This document shows, piece after piece, positions 46,863 to 55,495 of a stretch of 64,000 nucleotides of DNA. This DNA is from Chania multitudinisentens RB-25 (GTDB lineage Bacteria; Pseudomonadota; Gammaproteobacteria; Enterobacterales; Enterobacteriaceae), in contig NZ_CP007044.2 of assembly GCF_000520015.2 (NCBI RefSeq), positions 248,001 through 312,000 of the forward strand. Reading direction: 5' to 3'. Made by a program: the position numbers and the translations under genes. The notes under the pieces are model-generated. The model worked only from the letters and a program-made list of their open reading frames with translations, was not told the DNA's origin and made no database searches. How positions within the stretch are numbered: the stretch's first letter is position 1; each line of letters opens with the position of its first letter.

Positions 46863-48377
46863 CTATTTTTCCAACTCAGGATTCACATAATAAGGAATCA
46901 TCGGCAGCAGATCGGTTGCCAATAATCCTCTTGTACCTTGTTCTTCTGCCACGCGATCCGCCGCAGCGCCATGCACCACACAACCTGCACAAGCAGCATC
47001 ATACAGCGAGAGCTTTTGCGCTAGCAAACCACCGATAATCCCCGACAGCACATCGCCCATGCCACCGGATGCCATACCCGCATTACCCACGTCGGCAATT
47101 GCCATGTCACCTTGCTGATCGGCAATCAATGTACCAGCACCTTTCAGTACCGCAACACCGCCGTATTGAGCCACCAACCTGCGCACAGCAAGTAAGCGAT
47201 CACTCTCAATATCAGCAGTGCGGCAATTCAATAACCGCGCGGCTTCACCGGGATGTGGAGTAATCACACGATTCTGACGTTTCTCTGGATGTAATGCCAG
47301 TAAGTTAAGCGCATCCGCATCCCAGACCGCCGGTTTATCACTGGATTGCAGCTGTTTCAGTGCATTTCTGCCCCAATCCCCTTGGCCAAGCCCAGGGCCA
47401 ACCACCACCACATCCGCCCATTCAAGCGCCTGTTGCAACGTATCATCACTCAGGCGCTGTACCATCAGCTCCGGGCATGCCGTCAACAATGGCCCGATAT
47501 GCTCCATGTGAGTAAGCACTCGTACTAAACCAGCACCGCTGCGTAATCCCGCTTCTGCCGCCAGGCGTATCGCACCACCGAAACCGTGATCGCCACCAAG
47601 CAGCAATAAACGGCCATGTTCGCCTTTGTGAGCACATGCACGGCGTGGTTGCAGCCACTGTCTAAGCTCTCTGGCAGTAATCCGCTGAATCTGTGGTAGT
47701 TGTTTTGCCAACCAGTCAGCTAATCCTAGCGTATTGTGATGAAGTTGTCCGACCCAATCACGCGCTTGCCCGGTCAGCAAGCCTGGTTTGAGAGCAATAA
47801 AGGCCAAAGTATGTGCCGCTCGGATAGCAACACCCGGAACTGCCCCACTGTTTGCCAACAGACCTGAAGGGATATCCAATGCAATAATCGGCACGCGGGT
47901 GCGGTTGGCGGCCTCAATCAGCGCATCATAAGGCGCCCGAGGCGCAGCTCCTAGCCCAGTGCCAAGCAACCCGTCGATAATCAGATCGATATCTTCCGGC
48001 CAGCGGCGGCTGGCTGGCAGGATGTCACCGCCACTTTCCAACCAGGCTTGCCGCGCGCTAGCCGCCTCTGGCGGTAACGGGCGCGCACCTTCACAAGCGA
48101 TGAGCGTCACTTTAATGCCATCAGCGGCTGCCAGGCGAGCCACAACATACCCATCCCCACCGTTGTTGCCATAGCCACACAATACTAGCCAATGGCGACC
48201 GGTGGGATAGCGATCGCGCGCCAGAGCATAAGCAGCAGAACCAGCACGTAGCATCAATTGATAGAGGGAGATGCCGCACGAAGCCGCAGCCGTAGATTCC
48301 ACTTGCCTGAGCCAATCCGCAGACCAAACAGAGTGTGGTAAACTGTCGGTGTCTGGTTTCTCACTATGGTTCGTCAT
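46863..48377 (-). CDS. nnr: Bifunctional NAD(P)HX epimerase/dehydratase Nnr
   Basis: A 504-residue repair enzyme for hydrated NAD(P)H. The N-terminal YjeF_N epimerase domain (about 15-225, GYGNNGGDGYVVARL, DGLLGTGL) is fused to the C-terminal ADP/ATP-dependent dehydratase (230-500, VGPGLGQGDW, TPHPGEAARLL, NAGMASGGMGDVLSG). The ATG at 48377 is chosen because it matches E. coli and creates the known head-to-head overlap with queG; the frame upstream of it lies inside queG. Confidence 0.95.
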   Translation of the reverse strand: MTNHSEKPDTDSLPHSVWSADWLRQVESTAAASCGISLYQLMLRAGSAAYALARDRYPTGRHWLVLCGYGNNGGDGYVVARLAAADGIKVTLIACEGARPLPPEAASARQAWLESGGDILPASRRWPEDIDLIIDGLLGTGLGAAPRAPYDALIEAANRTRVPIIALDIPSGLLANSGAVPGVAIRAAHTLAFIALKPGLLTGQARDWVGQLHHNTLGLADWLAKQLPQIQRITARELRQWLQPRRACAHKGEHGRLLLLGGDHGFGGAIRLAAEAGLRSGAGLVRVLTHMEHIGPLLTACPELMVQRLSDDTLQQALEWADVVVVGPGLGQGDWGRNALKQLQSSDKPAVWDADALNLLALHPEKRQNRVITPHPGEAARLLNCRTADIESDRLLAVRRLVAQYGGVAVLKGAGTLIADQQGDMAIADVGNAGMASGGMGDVLSGIIGGLLAQKLSLYDAACAGCVVHGAAADRVAEEQGTRGLLATDLLPMIPYYVNPELEK

Positions 48378-49515
48378 GACACACCCCCTTGACCTCAATC
48401 AACTCGCCCAACATATCAAGCAATGGGGGCAATCGCTAGGATTCCAACAGGTTGGTATCTGCGATACCGATCTGAGTGCGGAAGAGCCAAAATTGCAGGC
48501 ATGGCTGGATAAACAATATCATGGCGAAATGGCGTGGATGGCGCGTCACGGTATGTTACGCGCACGGCCACATGAATTATTGCCCGGTACGTTGCGGGTC
48601 ATCAGCGTGCGAATGAACTATCTGCCAGCCAAAGCCGCCTTCGCCAGCACGCTGCAAAATGCGCAGCTCGGCTATGTCAGCCGTTACGCGCTGGGCCGTG
48701 ACTATCACAAGCTGTTGCGTCAACGGTTAAAAAAGCTCGGCGACCGCATTCAGGCTTATTGTGGTGAACTGAATTTCCGGCCGTTCGTTGATTCGGCCCC
48801 GGTAATGGAACGTGCGTTAGCCGCCAAAGCCGGGATCGGTTGGGTTGGTAAACACTCACTAATTCTCAACCGCGAAGCGGGTTCCTGGTTTTTTTTGGGT
48901 GAATTACTGATCGATTTGCCGTTGCCGGTCGATCAGCCGCAGGAAGAACAATGTGGCCGTTGTGTTGCCTGTATGACCACCTGCCCGACAGGCGCTATTG
49001 TTGCGCCTTACACCGTTGATGCCCGTCGCTGTATTTCTTACCTGACGATTGAGCTGGAAGGGGTTATCCCAGAAGAATTCCGTGCTTTGATGGGCAACCG
49101 TATTTATGGTTGCGATGATTGCCAACTTATCTGCCCATGGAATCGCTTCTCGCAATTGACGGATGAAGAAGATTTCAGCCCGCGCGCCGTACTGCACGCC
49201 CCACAATTAATCGATTTATTCCGTTGGAATGAAGAAAAGTTTCTGCGTATCACCGAAGGTTCTGCCATTCGGCGCATTGGCCATTTACGCTGGCTGCGCA
49301 ATATTGCTGTCGCCCTTGGCAACGCGCCTTACCAGGATCAGATCGTTATCGCGCTACGTGCTCGGCAAGGAGAAGATGCTATGTTGGACGAACATATCGT
49401 CTGGGCACTGGAACAGCAGCGTGCTCGGCGTGAAGCGCTGGGGATAGAAGTACAAACAGCTCAGAAAAAACGTTTGATTCGTGCAGTCGAAAAAGGCTTA
49501 CCGAGAGATGCATAG
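48376..49515 (+). CDS. queG: Epoxyqueuosine reductase QueG
   Basis: A 379-residue cobalamin- and iron-sulfur-dependent enzyme, the last step in queuosine synthesis in tRNA. Two 4Fe-4S motifs are visible: CGRCVACMTTCPTGAI and the GCDDCQLICPWNRF set. The N-terminal cobalamin domain includes RYALGRDYHKLL. The ATG at 48376 overlaps the divergent nnr ATG by two bases; longer frames read back through nnr. It is the last gene here whose synteny matches E. coli. Confidence 0.97.
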   Translation: MTHPLDLNQLAQHIKQWGQSLGFQQVGICDTDLSAEEPKLQAWLDKQYHGEMAWMARHGMLRARPHELLPGTLRVISVRMNYLPAKAAFASTLQNAQLGYVSRYALGRDYHKLLRQRLKKLGDRIQAYCGELNFRPFVDSAPVMERALAAKAGIGWVGKHSLILNREAGSWFFLGELLIDLPLPVDQPQEEQCGRCVACMTTCPTGAIVAPYTVDARRCISYLTIELEGVIPEEFRALMGNRIYGCDDCQLICPWNRFSQLTDEEDFSPRAVLHAPQLIDLFRWNEEKFLRITEGSAIRRIGHLRWLRNIAVALGNAPYQDQIVIALRARQGEDAMLDEHIVWALEQQRARREALGIEVQTAQKKRLIRAVEKGLPRDA

Positions 49516-49882
49516 AATCTATGATTCCCCCCTCATACCTGCTCTGTGGATTTGTGCATAAAAATAAAAACACCTTGTCTTTCAACTGCAACAAAAAGAG
49601 CAAGTGATCAGGGTAACGTTTTACAATAAATAAATGGTTATATTTATCAATAAGATAAATATTTCGTTTCTGTGACTTTGACTTTTTAGACGATAAGTAT
49701 TAAACGCACAAACTGTGGATAACTCTGTTCACAACATTGCATCTAGCGATGAATAAAGGAAAATTCGTACCAAATGCGGTGTACAGAATTGGGTTTTATT
49801 TGAAAAAAAATGTTAGAGCAGGAAACGAAATATCAATCTTTTCTCTAACTGATTGATAATAAATATTTTCTCGTCTCTACTT
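49516..49882. other. AT-rich junction region after queG
   Basis: About 370 bases, markedly AT-rich, with no supported gene. In E. coli a tRNA-Gly cluster and orn follow queG; none of the tRNA-Gly sequence is found here. The region separates conserved chromosome from the accessory block. Confidence 0.55.
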
Positions 49883-50211
49883 TCAGATATGTGGAGCGCA
49901 TTGTGGACTGGTCTGAATGCGTATGCAAGCGGTTTTGTTTTTTGCTGTGTTTAGGTGAGCATTTTTTAGTCCCTCCCCCAGAGAGGATCGTTTTTTTAGA
50001 CGCAGTTGTGGAAGGCCAACACGAATGTATACCTCTATTACTGCCGGTATCCATGTGGCCCAAGGTCTGCGAAATAATCTGGATAGGAACCTGTTGCTCC
50101 ATCAGTGTGGTTGCCAGGCTATGTCATGGCAAATGGACTCTTCTGGATTTTCCAGCAGGAGTAACAATCCCCGCTTTGCTTGGATTTATCATGGATTTGT
50201 GGACTGAATAA
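49883..50211 (-). pseudogene. Tyrosine recombinase/integrase C-terminal remnant
   Basis: On the minus strand the frame reads AGIVTPAGKSRRVHLP-stop-HSLATTLMEQQVP, then IQIISQTLGHMDTGS, and after a one-base frame change IEVYIRVGLPQLRLKK. This is the C-terminal third of a site-specific tyrosine recombinase: the R-H-S-x-A-T box (its Arg codon now TGA, a plausible CGA-to-TGA change), the LGH box and the terminal catalytic Tyr (VYIRV). Everything N-terminal is missing; the match stops at the TetR gene. One in-frame stop plus one frameshift make it non-functional. It lies exactly at the synteny break. Confidence 0.8.
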
Positions 50212-50820
50212 TTAAACGTTAAATGGAGCTGGCGTTTTCAATACTTCCATCGCGGTTTCCACGATGCCAAGAAGCACTTCGCGCTTGACACCGTCCTGAG
50301 CCTGTAAGGAAATACCGTGGATAATGGTGCTAAAGTAGGCGGAAAACCGCTCGGTATCCGTATCCGCAGACAGCTCACCTTGCACGACGGCACGTTCAAG
50401 CCGCTGGCGGATCAACAATGTCATATGCTGCCGCAGTTCACGCATGTGATCACGCAAAGGAGCCTGTTGTTCCTGGCAGTTAACCAGCCCCAGGCTGACC
50501 AAACATCCCCCCGAAGATGAGCTTGATAGCGCAGTATCCAAACTTGCCAACAACATGCTTTCTATGGCACCGCGTACGTTCCCAGTTTCAGCCAGCGCTT
50601 TTACGCTAACTCCACCAACCGTTGATAGGTAGAGATCGAGCGCTTCACGGTACAAAGCCTCTTTAGAACCGAAGGCTGCATAGAAGCTGGGCGGATTGAT
50701 ACCAATGGCAGCCATCAGTTCAGACAGTTGGGTAGCCTCATAGCCTTTGGCCCAGAATACCTCCATCGCGCGTTGCAAAGCTGTGTCACGGTCAAAGTTG
50801 CGGGGACGCCCACGGGCCAT
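50212..50820 (-). CDS. TetR/AcrR family transcriptional regulator
   Basis: A 202-residue repressor of the TetR family. The N-terminal helix-turn-helix (residues 8-55) is clear (ATQLSELMAAIGINPPSFYAAF), followed by the helical ligand-binding domain with a serine run (SSSSSGG) and two cysteines near 105-115. Divergent from the SnoaL-like gene; two identical operator-like palindromes sit in the 98-base gap, one near each start, suggesting that it represses both genes. The inducer is unknown. The family assignment is secure, the target assignment inferred. Confidence 0.88.
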   Translation of the reverse strand: MARGRPRNFDRDTALQRAMEVFWAKGYEATQLSELMAAIGINPPSFYAAFGSKEALYREALDLYLSTVGGVSVKALAETGNVRGAIESMLLASLDTALSSSSSGGCLVSLGLVNCQEQQAPLRDHMRELRQHMTLLIRQRLERAVVQGELSADTDTERFSAYFSTIIHGISLQAQDGVKREVLLGIVETAMEVLKTPAPFNV

Positions 50821-50836
50821 AATGTTTCCTTATTTT

Positions 50837-50852
50837 TGTAAACTGAATTACA
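50837..50852. promoter_or_regulatory. TetR operator-like palindrome O1
   Basis: TGTAA-ACTGAA-TTACA, a perfect 5-bp inverted repeat with a 6-base spacer, 17 bases before the tetR-type start. Confidence 0.6.
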
Positions 50853-50886
50853 TAAATCTTGACGACGCTTGCTCACCTGTCAATAA

Positions 50887-50902
50887 TGTAATCCATTTTA
50901 CA
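50887..50902. promoter_or_regulatory. TetR operator-like palindrome O2
   Basis: TGTAA-TCCATT-TTACA, same half-sites and spacing as O1. With flanks, O1 and O2 form a larger near-perfect inverted repeat (ATGTAATyCAkTTTACAAAA on opposite strands). It lies just before the ribosome site of the next gene. Confidence 0.6.
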
Positions 50903-50918
50903 AAAATGGAGCAAGTAC

Positions 50919-51788
50919 ATGTCTAATCTTTCTGAGGCCCGCATAGAAATCATTCGCCGCTACTTCCGCGAGGTAGATGCGAAATCCTCCTTGTTGCTTG
51001 AGCTGTTCACAGATGACGTTGAGTTCTTTTTCCCTAAGTTCGGCGTAGCCCGTGGCAAAGCTGCTCTGGCACGCTTCGCCGAACGTATTGCAAAAGATGC
51101 AGCACAGTTAACCCACGATATTGATGGACTCATTTTTACCGTAGGTAACGACCGCATCGTGGTAGAAGGTCGTGAGTGGGGAGTCACTGCGGATGGCAAA
51201 ACATGGCCTGATGGCGATATTTCTCAAGGACGCTTCGCCAATGTCTTTGAGTTCGATGGGTTACTCATTAAACGAACCTTCATATATGTCGATCCCGATT
51301 TCACCAGCGAGGATCACCGGCGCGTGTCGATGTATCGCAATGCATTACCTATCGCCACCCCTCGTGAAATCGCCTCATGTTACTTCGAACGATGGGCATC
51401 GCTATGGGCAGCCCCAAACGATCCGCAGGTGTTGGCAATGATCCTCGAACTGTTCGCCGAAGATGTGGATTGGGACATTCCAGGTAACCTGGAAACTGTA
51501 CCGTGGATCGGCCCACGATACGGTCGTAAAGCGGTCGGCGATTTCCACACTGAGCTTACCGCACAAATTGCTCCTGAACGGTTCGAGATACAACGGCTCC
51601 TCGCTGACGACGAAACGGCAGTGGCATTCGGCGAGCTGACATCGCAAGTCAAGGCCACTGGCAGAGTCATCGAATCACCTTTTGCCTTCATACTGACAAT
51701 CAAGGAGGGGAAAATCGTCCGCTATCGCATGCTGGAGGATAGCCACGCCGTCGCTATGGCAGTATTGGCAAGGAAAACGGGGAATTAG
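50919..51788 (+). CDS. Tandem SnoaL/NTF2-like domain protein
   Basis: A 289-residue soluble protein made of two NTF2-like (SnoaL/ketosteroid isomerase) domains: residues about 1-135 (IEIIRRYFREVDAKSSLLLELF...VARGKAAL) and 150-285 (ASCYFERWASLWAAPNDP...YGRKAVGDFH). SnoaL-like folds act as cyclases, isomerases or dehydratases, or bind small hydrophobic ligands; which applies here is not visible. GGAG lies 7 bases before the ATG. It is divergent from the TetR gene and preceded by an operator-like palindrome, so repression by the neighbour is inferred. Confidence 0.8.
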   Translation: MSNLSEARIEIIRRYFREVDAKSSLLLELFTDDVEFFFPKFGVARGKAALARFAERIAKDAAQLTHDIDGLIFTVGNDRIVVEGREWGVTADGKTWPDGDISQGRFANVFEFDGLLIKRTFIYVDPDFTSEDHRRVSMYRNALPIATPREIASCYFERWASLWAAPNDPQVLAMILELFAEDVDWDIPGNLETVPWIGPRYGRKAVGDFHTELTAQIAPERFEIQRLLADDETAVAFGELTSQVKATGRVIESPFAFILTIKEGKIVRYRMLEDSHAVAMAVLARKTGN

Positions 51789-51820
51789 CAACAAACTCAA
51801 AAAGAATTTGAGTCTGTTGC
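51788..51820 (+). terminator. Hairpin after the SnoaL-like gene
   Basis: Stem GCAACA-ACTCAAA with TTTGAGT-TGTTGC (one mismatch between the two blocks), 5-base loop, starting at the stop codon. No T-run. Confidence 0.5.
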
Positions 51821-51987
51821 ACCTGAAGTTATTGCCGTGACTCACAAAATCAGGAAACCCTTGTAGCCTCTTTCCACTGATTTTCATACGCGCATGGCGA
51901 TAACAGATATCGTTCAACCTCGGCAGTTTCAGCTGGCGTTGGCACACTGCCTTGGTTCATTTGAAAATCTGTCTTGATAGCAGAACA

Positions 51988-52377
51988 CTACAAATCTCCA
52001 TTGAGAAACTGCGCCCTGCCATATCCGAAACTCCAGTCAGCGTCGCCATTTTCGACGCATGAGATAACGACATCTTCTGGAGATATTTGACATTGCTCTT
52101 CAAGCCTCTGAACAACCCGACTGTAAAAGCGCTGCTTTTCATCGGTGCTCCGCTTGCGTGTGATCATCTGGATCAATACGATCTTGTGCGAACGCTTGAA
52201 GCCAAGGCCAGTATCCTCCAGAAGCATCCGGTTAGTATCATGTTCCGTAAGCACCTGATAGCGATCTCTCTCCGGCACACCAAATGATGAAATCATGGTA
52301 TCGTGGATTATTTGGAGGAGCACTTGCAACTCGTCTTCAGTACGCCCCTTGATAACTTCTATTCTCAGTAATGGCAT
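51988..52377 (-). CDS. Tautomerase family protein
   Basis: A 129-residue protein of the tautomerase/MIF superfamily, larger-subunit (Tautomerase_2) type. Pro2, exposed by Met removal, is the catalytic base (MPLLRIEVIKGRTEDELQVL), and the DRYQVLTEH and YSRVVQRLEEQ segments follow the family pattern. Possible activities include 4-oxalocrotonate-type tautomerisation or dehalogenation; the substrate is unknown. It lies 30 bases after the flavoprotein gene on the same strand, so the two are probably one operon. Confidence 0.82.
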   Translation of the reverse strand: MPLLRIEVIKGRTEDELQVLLQIIHDTMISSFGVPERDRYQVLTEHDTNRMLLEDTGLGFKRSHKIVLIQMITRKRSTDEKQRFYSRVVQRLEEQCQISPEDVVISCVENGDADWSFGYGRAQFLNGDL

Positions 52378-52407
52378 ATCGCTTCTGCCCTTTCCTTGAA
52401 GTACACG

Positions 52408-53076
52408 TCAGTCGCTTCGACCAAGAACCATGGTCTGAGAGACCTTTTGGTTGATGCTTTGTGCCAGCCAGGCAGCGGTGTCGTTCGCACTTGCACGAAT
52501 GGCGGCACCCGAGGGGCCAAGTGTCTGTTCAACCACCAGGCTGTGAACCAGAGTGACACCGACGAACCGAAACCAGGCGTCAAGATAGAGCTTTTCCAGC
52601 CCAAAGGAATGATCTGGTGTCTGCGAATCAGCCCCATAACCGAGGCCCCGCGTGTAAATGGCAACGGCACGACGTCCACCCAGCATGCCGTTCAAACCGC
52701 GTTCATCGAAAGAGAACAGAATCCCCTTGTGCGAGATCACATCAATCAACTGTTTGAGTTTGTAGGGGATTCCGAAATTCCAAAGCGGAACGCTGAACAA
52801 CAACGTGTCCGCACGGTGGAATCGTTCAGCAAGCTTTTTGATTCGCTCCCATATGACGATGTGCTCAGATGAGAGAGGGCTGCCCGCAAGACCCGCATAC
52901 TTGGCTGCAAGCAGGTTGCCATCCACTTCGGGAAGCTCGCATTCCCATGGATCAAGGTGATCCACTTCTATCTCGTTTTGCCTCGCCAGAGCTGCGAGGA
53001 AAACTCCGGCAATCTGGGCGGAAACGGAGCGCTTCCCTCTTGGAGAAGCAGAAACATAAAGGACACGTTCGACCAT
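52408..53076 (-). CDS. FMN-dependent NADH-azoreductase/quinone reductase-like protein
   Basis: A 222-residue Flavodoxin_2-fold protein. The FMN-phosphate loop SASPRGKRSVSAQ, the PLWNFGIPYKLKQLID segment and the TRGLGYG motif match AzoR-type NAD(P)H-dependent quinone/azo reductases. The ATG at 53076 with GGAG 9 bases upstream is the real start; a TTG further up has no ribosome site. It is cytoplasmic. Divergent from a LysR gene, as commonly seen for quinone-responsive regulators. The true substrate is unknown. Confidence 0.85.
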   Translation of the reverse strand: MVERVLYVSASPRGKRSVSAQIAGVFLAALARQNEIEVDHLDPWECELPEVDGNLLAAKYAGLAGSPLSSEHIVIWERIKKLAERFHRADTLLFSVPLWNFGIPYKLKQLIDVISHKGILFSFDERGLNGMLGGRRAVAIYTRGLGYGADSQTPDHSFGLEKLYLDAWFRFVGVTLVHSLVVEQTLGPSGAAIRASANDTAAWLAQSINQKVSQTMVLGRSD

Positions 53077-53226
53077 GGTATTTTTCTCCAATCAGAGTTG
53101 ATAACACTGCCCAGGCGAGTGGGCGCACTGGTGACCTGCCTGGGCCATGCGCGAATTATAATAAATTACGTTTTTTTATATAAATGATTTTTATTTGTTA
53201 GATTGATTATGATACGTTGTTAATCT

Positions 53227-54081
53227 ATGTTCGATACTATTCTCCTACGCAGCCTCCTTGCCGTTGCAGACACAGGTGGGTTCACCCGTGCCGCCAAACG
53301 GCTACATCTCACCCAGTCGGCGATCAGCGCTCACATTCACCGGCTTGAGAACGAGGCTGGTCATAAATTGCTCAATCGTACAACGCGATCTGTCTCGCTG
53401 ACGCCTGCGGGCGCGCGGTTGGTAGGCTATGCTCGCACCATTCTGGCACTGCATGATGACGCGCGGGCCAGCCTTGGCGCGGGCCCGCGCGTTTCAGGCA
53501 CGGTATCCGTGGGGGTGAGCGAAGAAATGGTGCAATCGTCGGTAATCGACTGCCTGCGCAGGTTCACTGCGGCTCATCCCGATACTGAGCTTGCCCTGAG
53601 GATCGGCCTGACGGCGGAAATGCTCCCGCTATTGCAATCCGGTGCGCTCGACATCGTGCTGGGAAGCCGCTGCGGCGGTGATGAGCGTGGCGAAGTACTT
53701 TGGTCCGAGCCGATGGTTTGGGCAAGGGGGCCGGTTCCTGTTGACACAGATGATACATCCACACCCATTCTACTTGCCGTATTTCCCGACCAGTGCCCAT
53801 ATCGTGCTGCCGCAATCGAAGCACTTGCACGTTCGGGACGAAAGTGGCGTATCGTTTGCCAGAGCCCAAGCGCTGGCGGGCTGATGGCAGCTGTCAATGG
53901 AGGTCTTGGCGTAACGCCTATCACACGGTCGCTCGCGGTAGCGGCGGGTTTGCAAGAAGTAACAACACTCCCTCCTCTTCCCCAAGCAGAGTTCGTGCTT
54001 GCGGCTACAGAGAAACCGAAGCACCCAGCCGCTCTGTTGCTGATGCAATTGCGCAAATGCATTTCAAGGCGCGAGGTTTGA
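53227..54081 (+). CDS. LysR family transcriptional regulator
   Basis: A 284-residue LysR-type regulator: N-terminal helix-turn-helix (residues 1-60, FTRAAKRLHLTQSAISAHI) and a periplasmic-binding-protein-like effector domain (90-280, SGTVSVGVSEEMVQ). Codon and base composition are GC-richer than the AT-rich spacers around it. Divergent from the azoreductase-tautomerase pair with a 150-base AT-rich gap in which its binding sites should lie, so it probably controls that pair. The effector is unknown. Confidence 0.88.
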   Translation: MFDTILLRSLLAVADTGGFTRAAKRLHLTQSAISAHIHRLENEAGHKLLNRTTRSVSLTPAGARLVGYARTILALHDDARASLGAGPRVSGTVSVGVSEEMVQSSVIDCLRRFTAAHPDTELALRIGLTAEMLPLLQSGALDIVLGSRCGGDERGEVLWSEPMVWARGPVPVDTDDTSTPILLAVFPDQCPYRAAAIEALARSGRKWRIVCQSPSAGGLMAAVNGGLGVTPITRSLAVAAGLQEVTTLPPLPQAEFVLAATEKPKHPAALLLMQLRKCISRREV

Positions 54082-54415
54082 TAACAACTCCCCGCTGTCG
54101 CTTGCTCTCCCACGGCACACCGCACCGTCGCGGCAAGCGGTTGCCCCAGATGTGACAAGCACTGGCTCAGTCAGGTAAGCCATCCGAAACGTGCACAAAC
54201 AGCATCGAGGATACGACGCATCCTAGAGTCCTGTTTGCGCATTCGCTGGCTGGCGCCCACTGATCGGTCAATGTCGTCGCTGTCCCAACCAACTAGTCAA
54301 AATTGGTTGGGACAACACAGGGAATCTTGCGGGTCGTCAGCAGGGCGGTAAGTACGCGGTGGGCAAAGGACGGAGTACCCCTTGTGACCACCTGTTCGAG
54401 AAGATCAACCGCGAC
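54082..54415. other. Intergenic region with a strong inverted repeat
   Basis: About 330 GC-rich bases between the LysR gene and the convergent nitrilase gene. No supported gene. It contains the 12-bp perfect inverted repeat at 54281-54314. Pieces of it read like worn coding sequence but I recognise no family. Confidence 0.5.
54281..54314. repeat. 12-bp perfect inverted repeat
   Basis: TGTCCCAACCAA (54281-54292) and TTGGTTGGGACA (54303-54314), 10-base loop. It could be a terminator between convergent genes, although no T-run follows, or an element end. Confidence 0.6.
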
Positions 54416-55396
54416 TCAGGTTTTAATAATTACGGGTTCTTCAGAGAATCGGGCATTACGTGCATCACGTTCATATCCCTGATTCTCAGTCAAAATACCA
54501 TACAATTCTGGGCGGCGGCCACGTATCCAGCGACGTCCCGTGCTGAAAGGCAGGAGCGATAAATCAATATCTGCCGTCACCAATTCATCAGTGATGGCAT
54601 CCGTTTCTTCAACAATACGCCCATACGGATCGATGATCATCGCGTTACCCGTGCGTATTTCATCATCATCCCGGCCAACACCATTACTGAACAGAACAAA
54701 AAGGCCGTTATCATGCGCACGCGCCGGGAGCCAACGCATCAGCCATCCTCTACCATGCTCTCCACTAAAGGCTTGTCTTAACGCTTCCGGTTCTTTGTGA
54801 CGATTTTCCCAGAGCAGTCTCGGTATCGGTTTCATGCCAAATGGACTTCGGGAATCGGTTCCTCCTGTTTGATGGGGAGCCAGAAGAATATCCGCCCCCA
54901 ATAAGGCGGTAGCTCTGACATTTTCAGTCAAATTGTTGTCCCAGCATATCAGTACCCCAATGCGCACTCCCCACGGGGTATAAAAAACGGTAAAGCGGTC
55001 TCCGCTTTCTATGACTGGATGCTCGAAAGCATGAATTTTTCTGTGTACATGCATTTTTCCATCAGGCATGCAAACGACATAAGCATTGTATAAGCGGCCA
55101 TCTTCAGCCATTTCTATCAAACCCACACCTATCGCCATATTGTATTTCTGTGCCAGCGGTAACACATGCGCCAAAGAAGTGCTGTTACTTATAGGTTCTG
55201 CCAACGCCAGGACTTCTTCATCCGCAAGCTTGGTGACGTGCCAGTAACCCGTAATGCACATTTCCGGGAAGGCCAGAATCTTCACGTTTCTTGCTGCTGC
55301 CTGATGTATGAAACCCTCGATAACAGAAAGGTTGTAACTCTTATCGCCTGGTTTGTGTTGAAACTGCACAGTGCCAACGCGTAGGAAAGTATTCAT
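54416..55396 (-). CDS. Carbon-nitrogen hydrolase (nitrilase superfamily)
   Basis: A 326-residue amidase/nitrilase-fold enzyme. The catalytic triad is Glu45 (FPEMCITGYWH), Lys120 (VHRKIHAFEHP) and Cys151 (GVLICWDNN), with a further Glu in the FSGEHGRGW segment. The superfamily hydrolyses nitriles, amides or N-carbamoyl compounds; the substrate is not readable, but the HRKIHAFE context is like that of aliphatic amidase/carbamoylputrescine-type members. The ATG at 55396 has AGGAG 7 bases upstream. Divergent from the next LysR gene. Confidence 0.86.
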   Translation of the reverse strand: MNTFLRVGTVQFQHKPGDKSYNLSVIEGFIHQAAARNVKILAFPEMCITGYWHVTKLADEEVLALAEPISNSTSLAHVLPLAQKYNMAIGVGLIEMAEDGRLYNAYVVCMPDGKMHVHRKIHAFEHPVIESGDRFTVFYTPWGVRIGVLICWDNNLTENVRATALLGADILLAPHQTGGTDSRSPFGMKPIPRLLWENRHKEPEALRQAFSGEHGRGWLMRWLPARAHDNGLFVLFSNGVGRDDDEIRTGNAMIIDPYGRIVEETDAITDELVTADIDLSLLPFSTGRRWIRGRRPELYGILTENQGYERDARNARFSEEPVIIKT

Positions 55397-55495
55397 TTGA
55401 TTTGCTCCTGGCTGTAGATTCATCAGGATTTCATCAAAGATATTGTGCGGTGTATAATCAATAATTATCCAATATCAATAACCATTTGGAATGAT

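Noticed and set aside
49516..49882. tRNA-Gly genes expected after queG
   Set aside because: Searched by eye for the conserved GTTCGAGTCTCG arm and acceptor ends; nothing found.
51849..51959. 36-codon minus-strand frame between the SnoaL and tautomerase genes
   Set aside because: Very short, no ribosome site and no recognised family.
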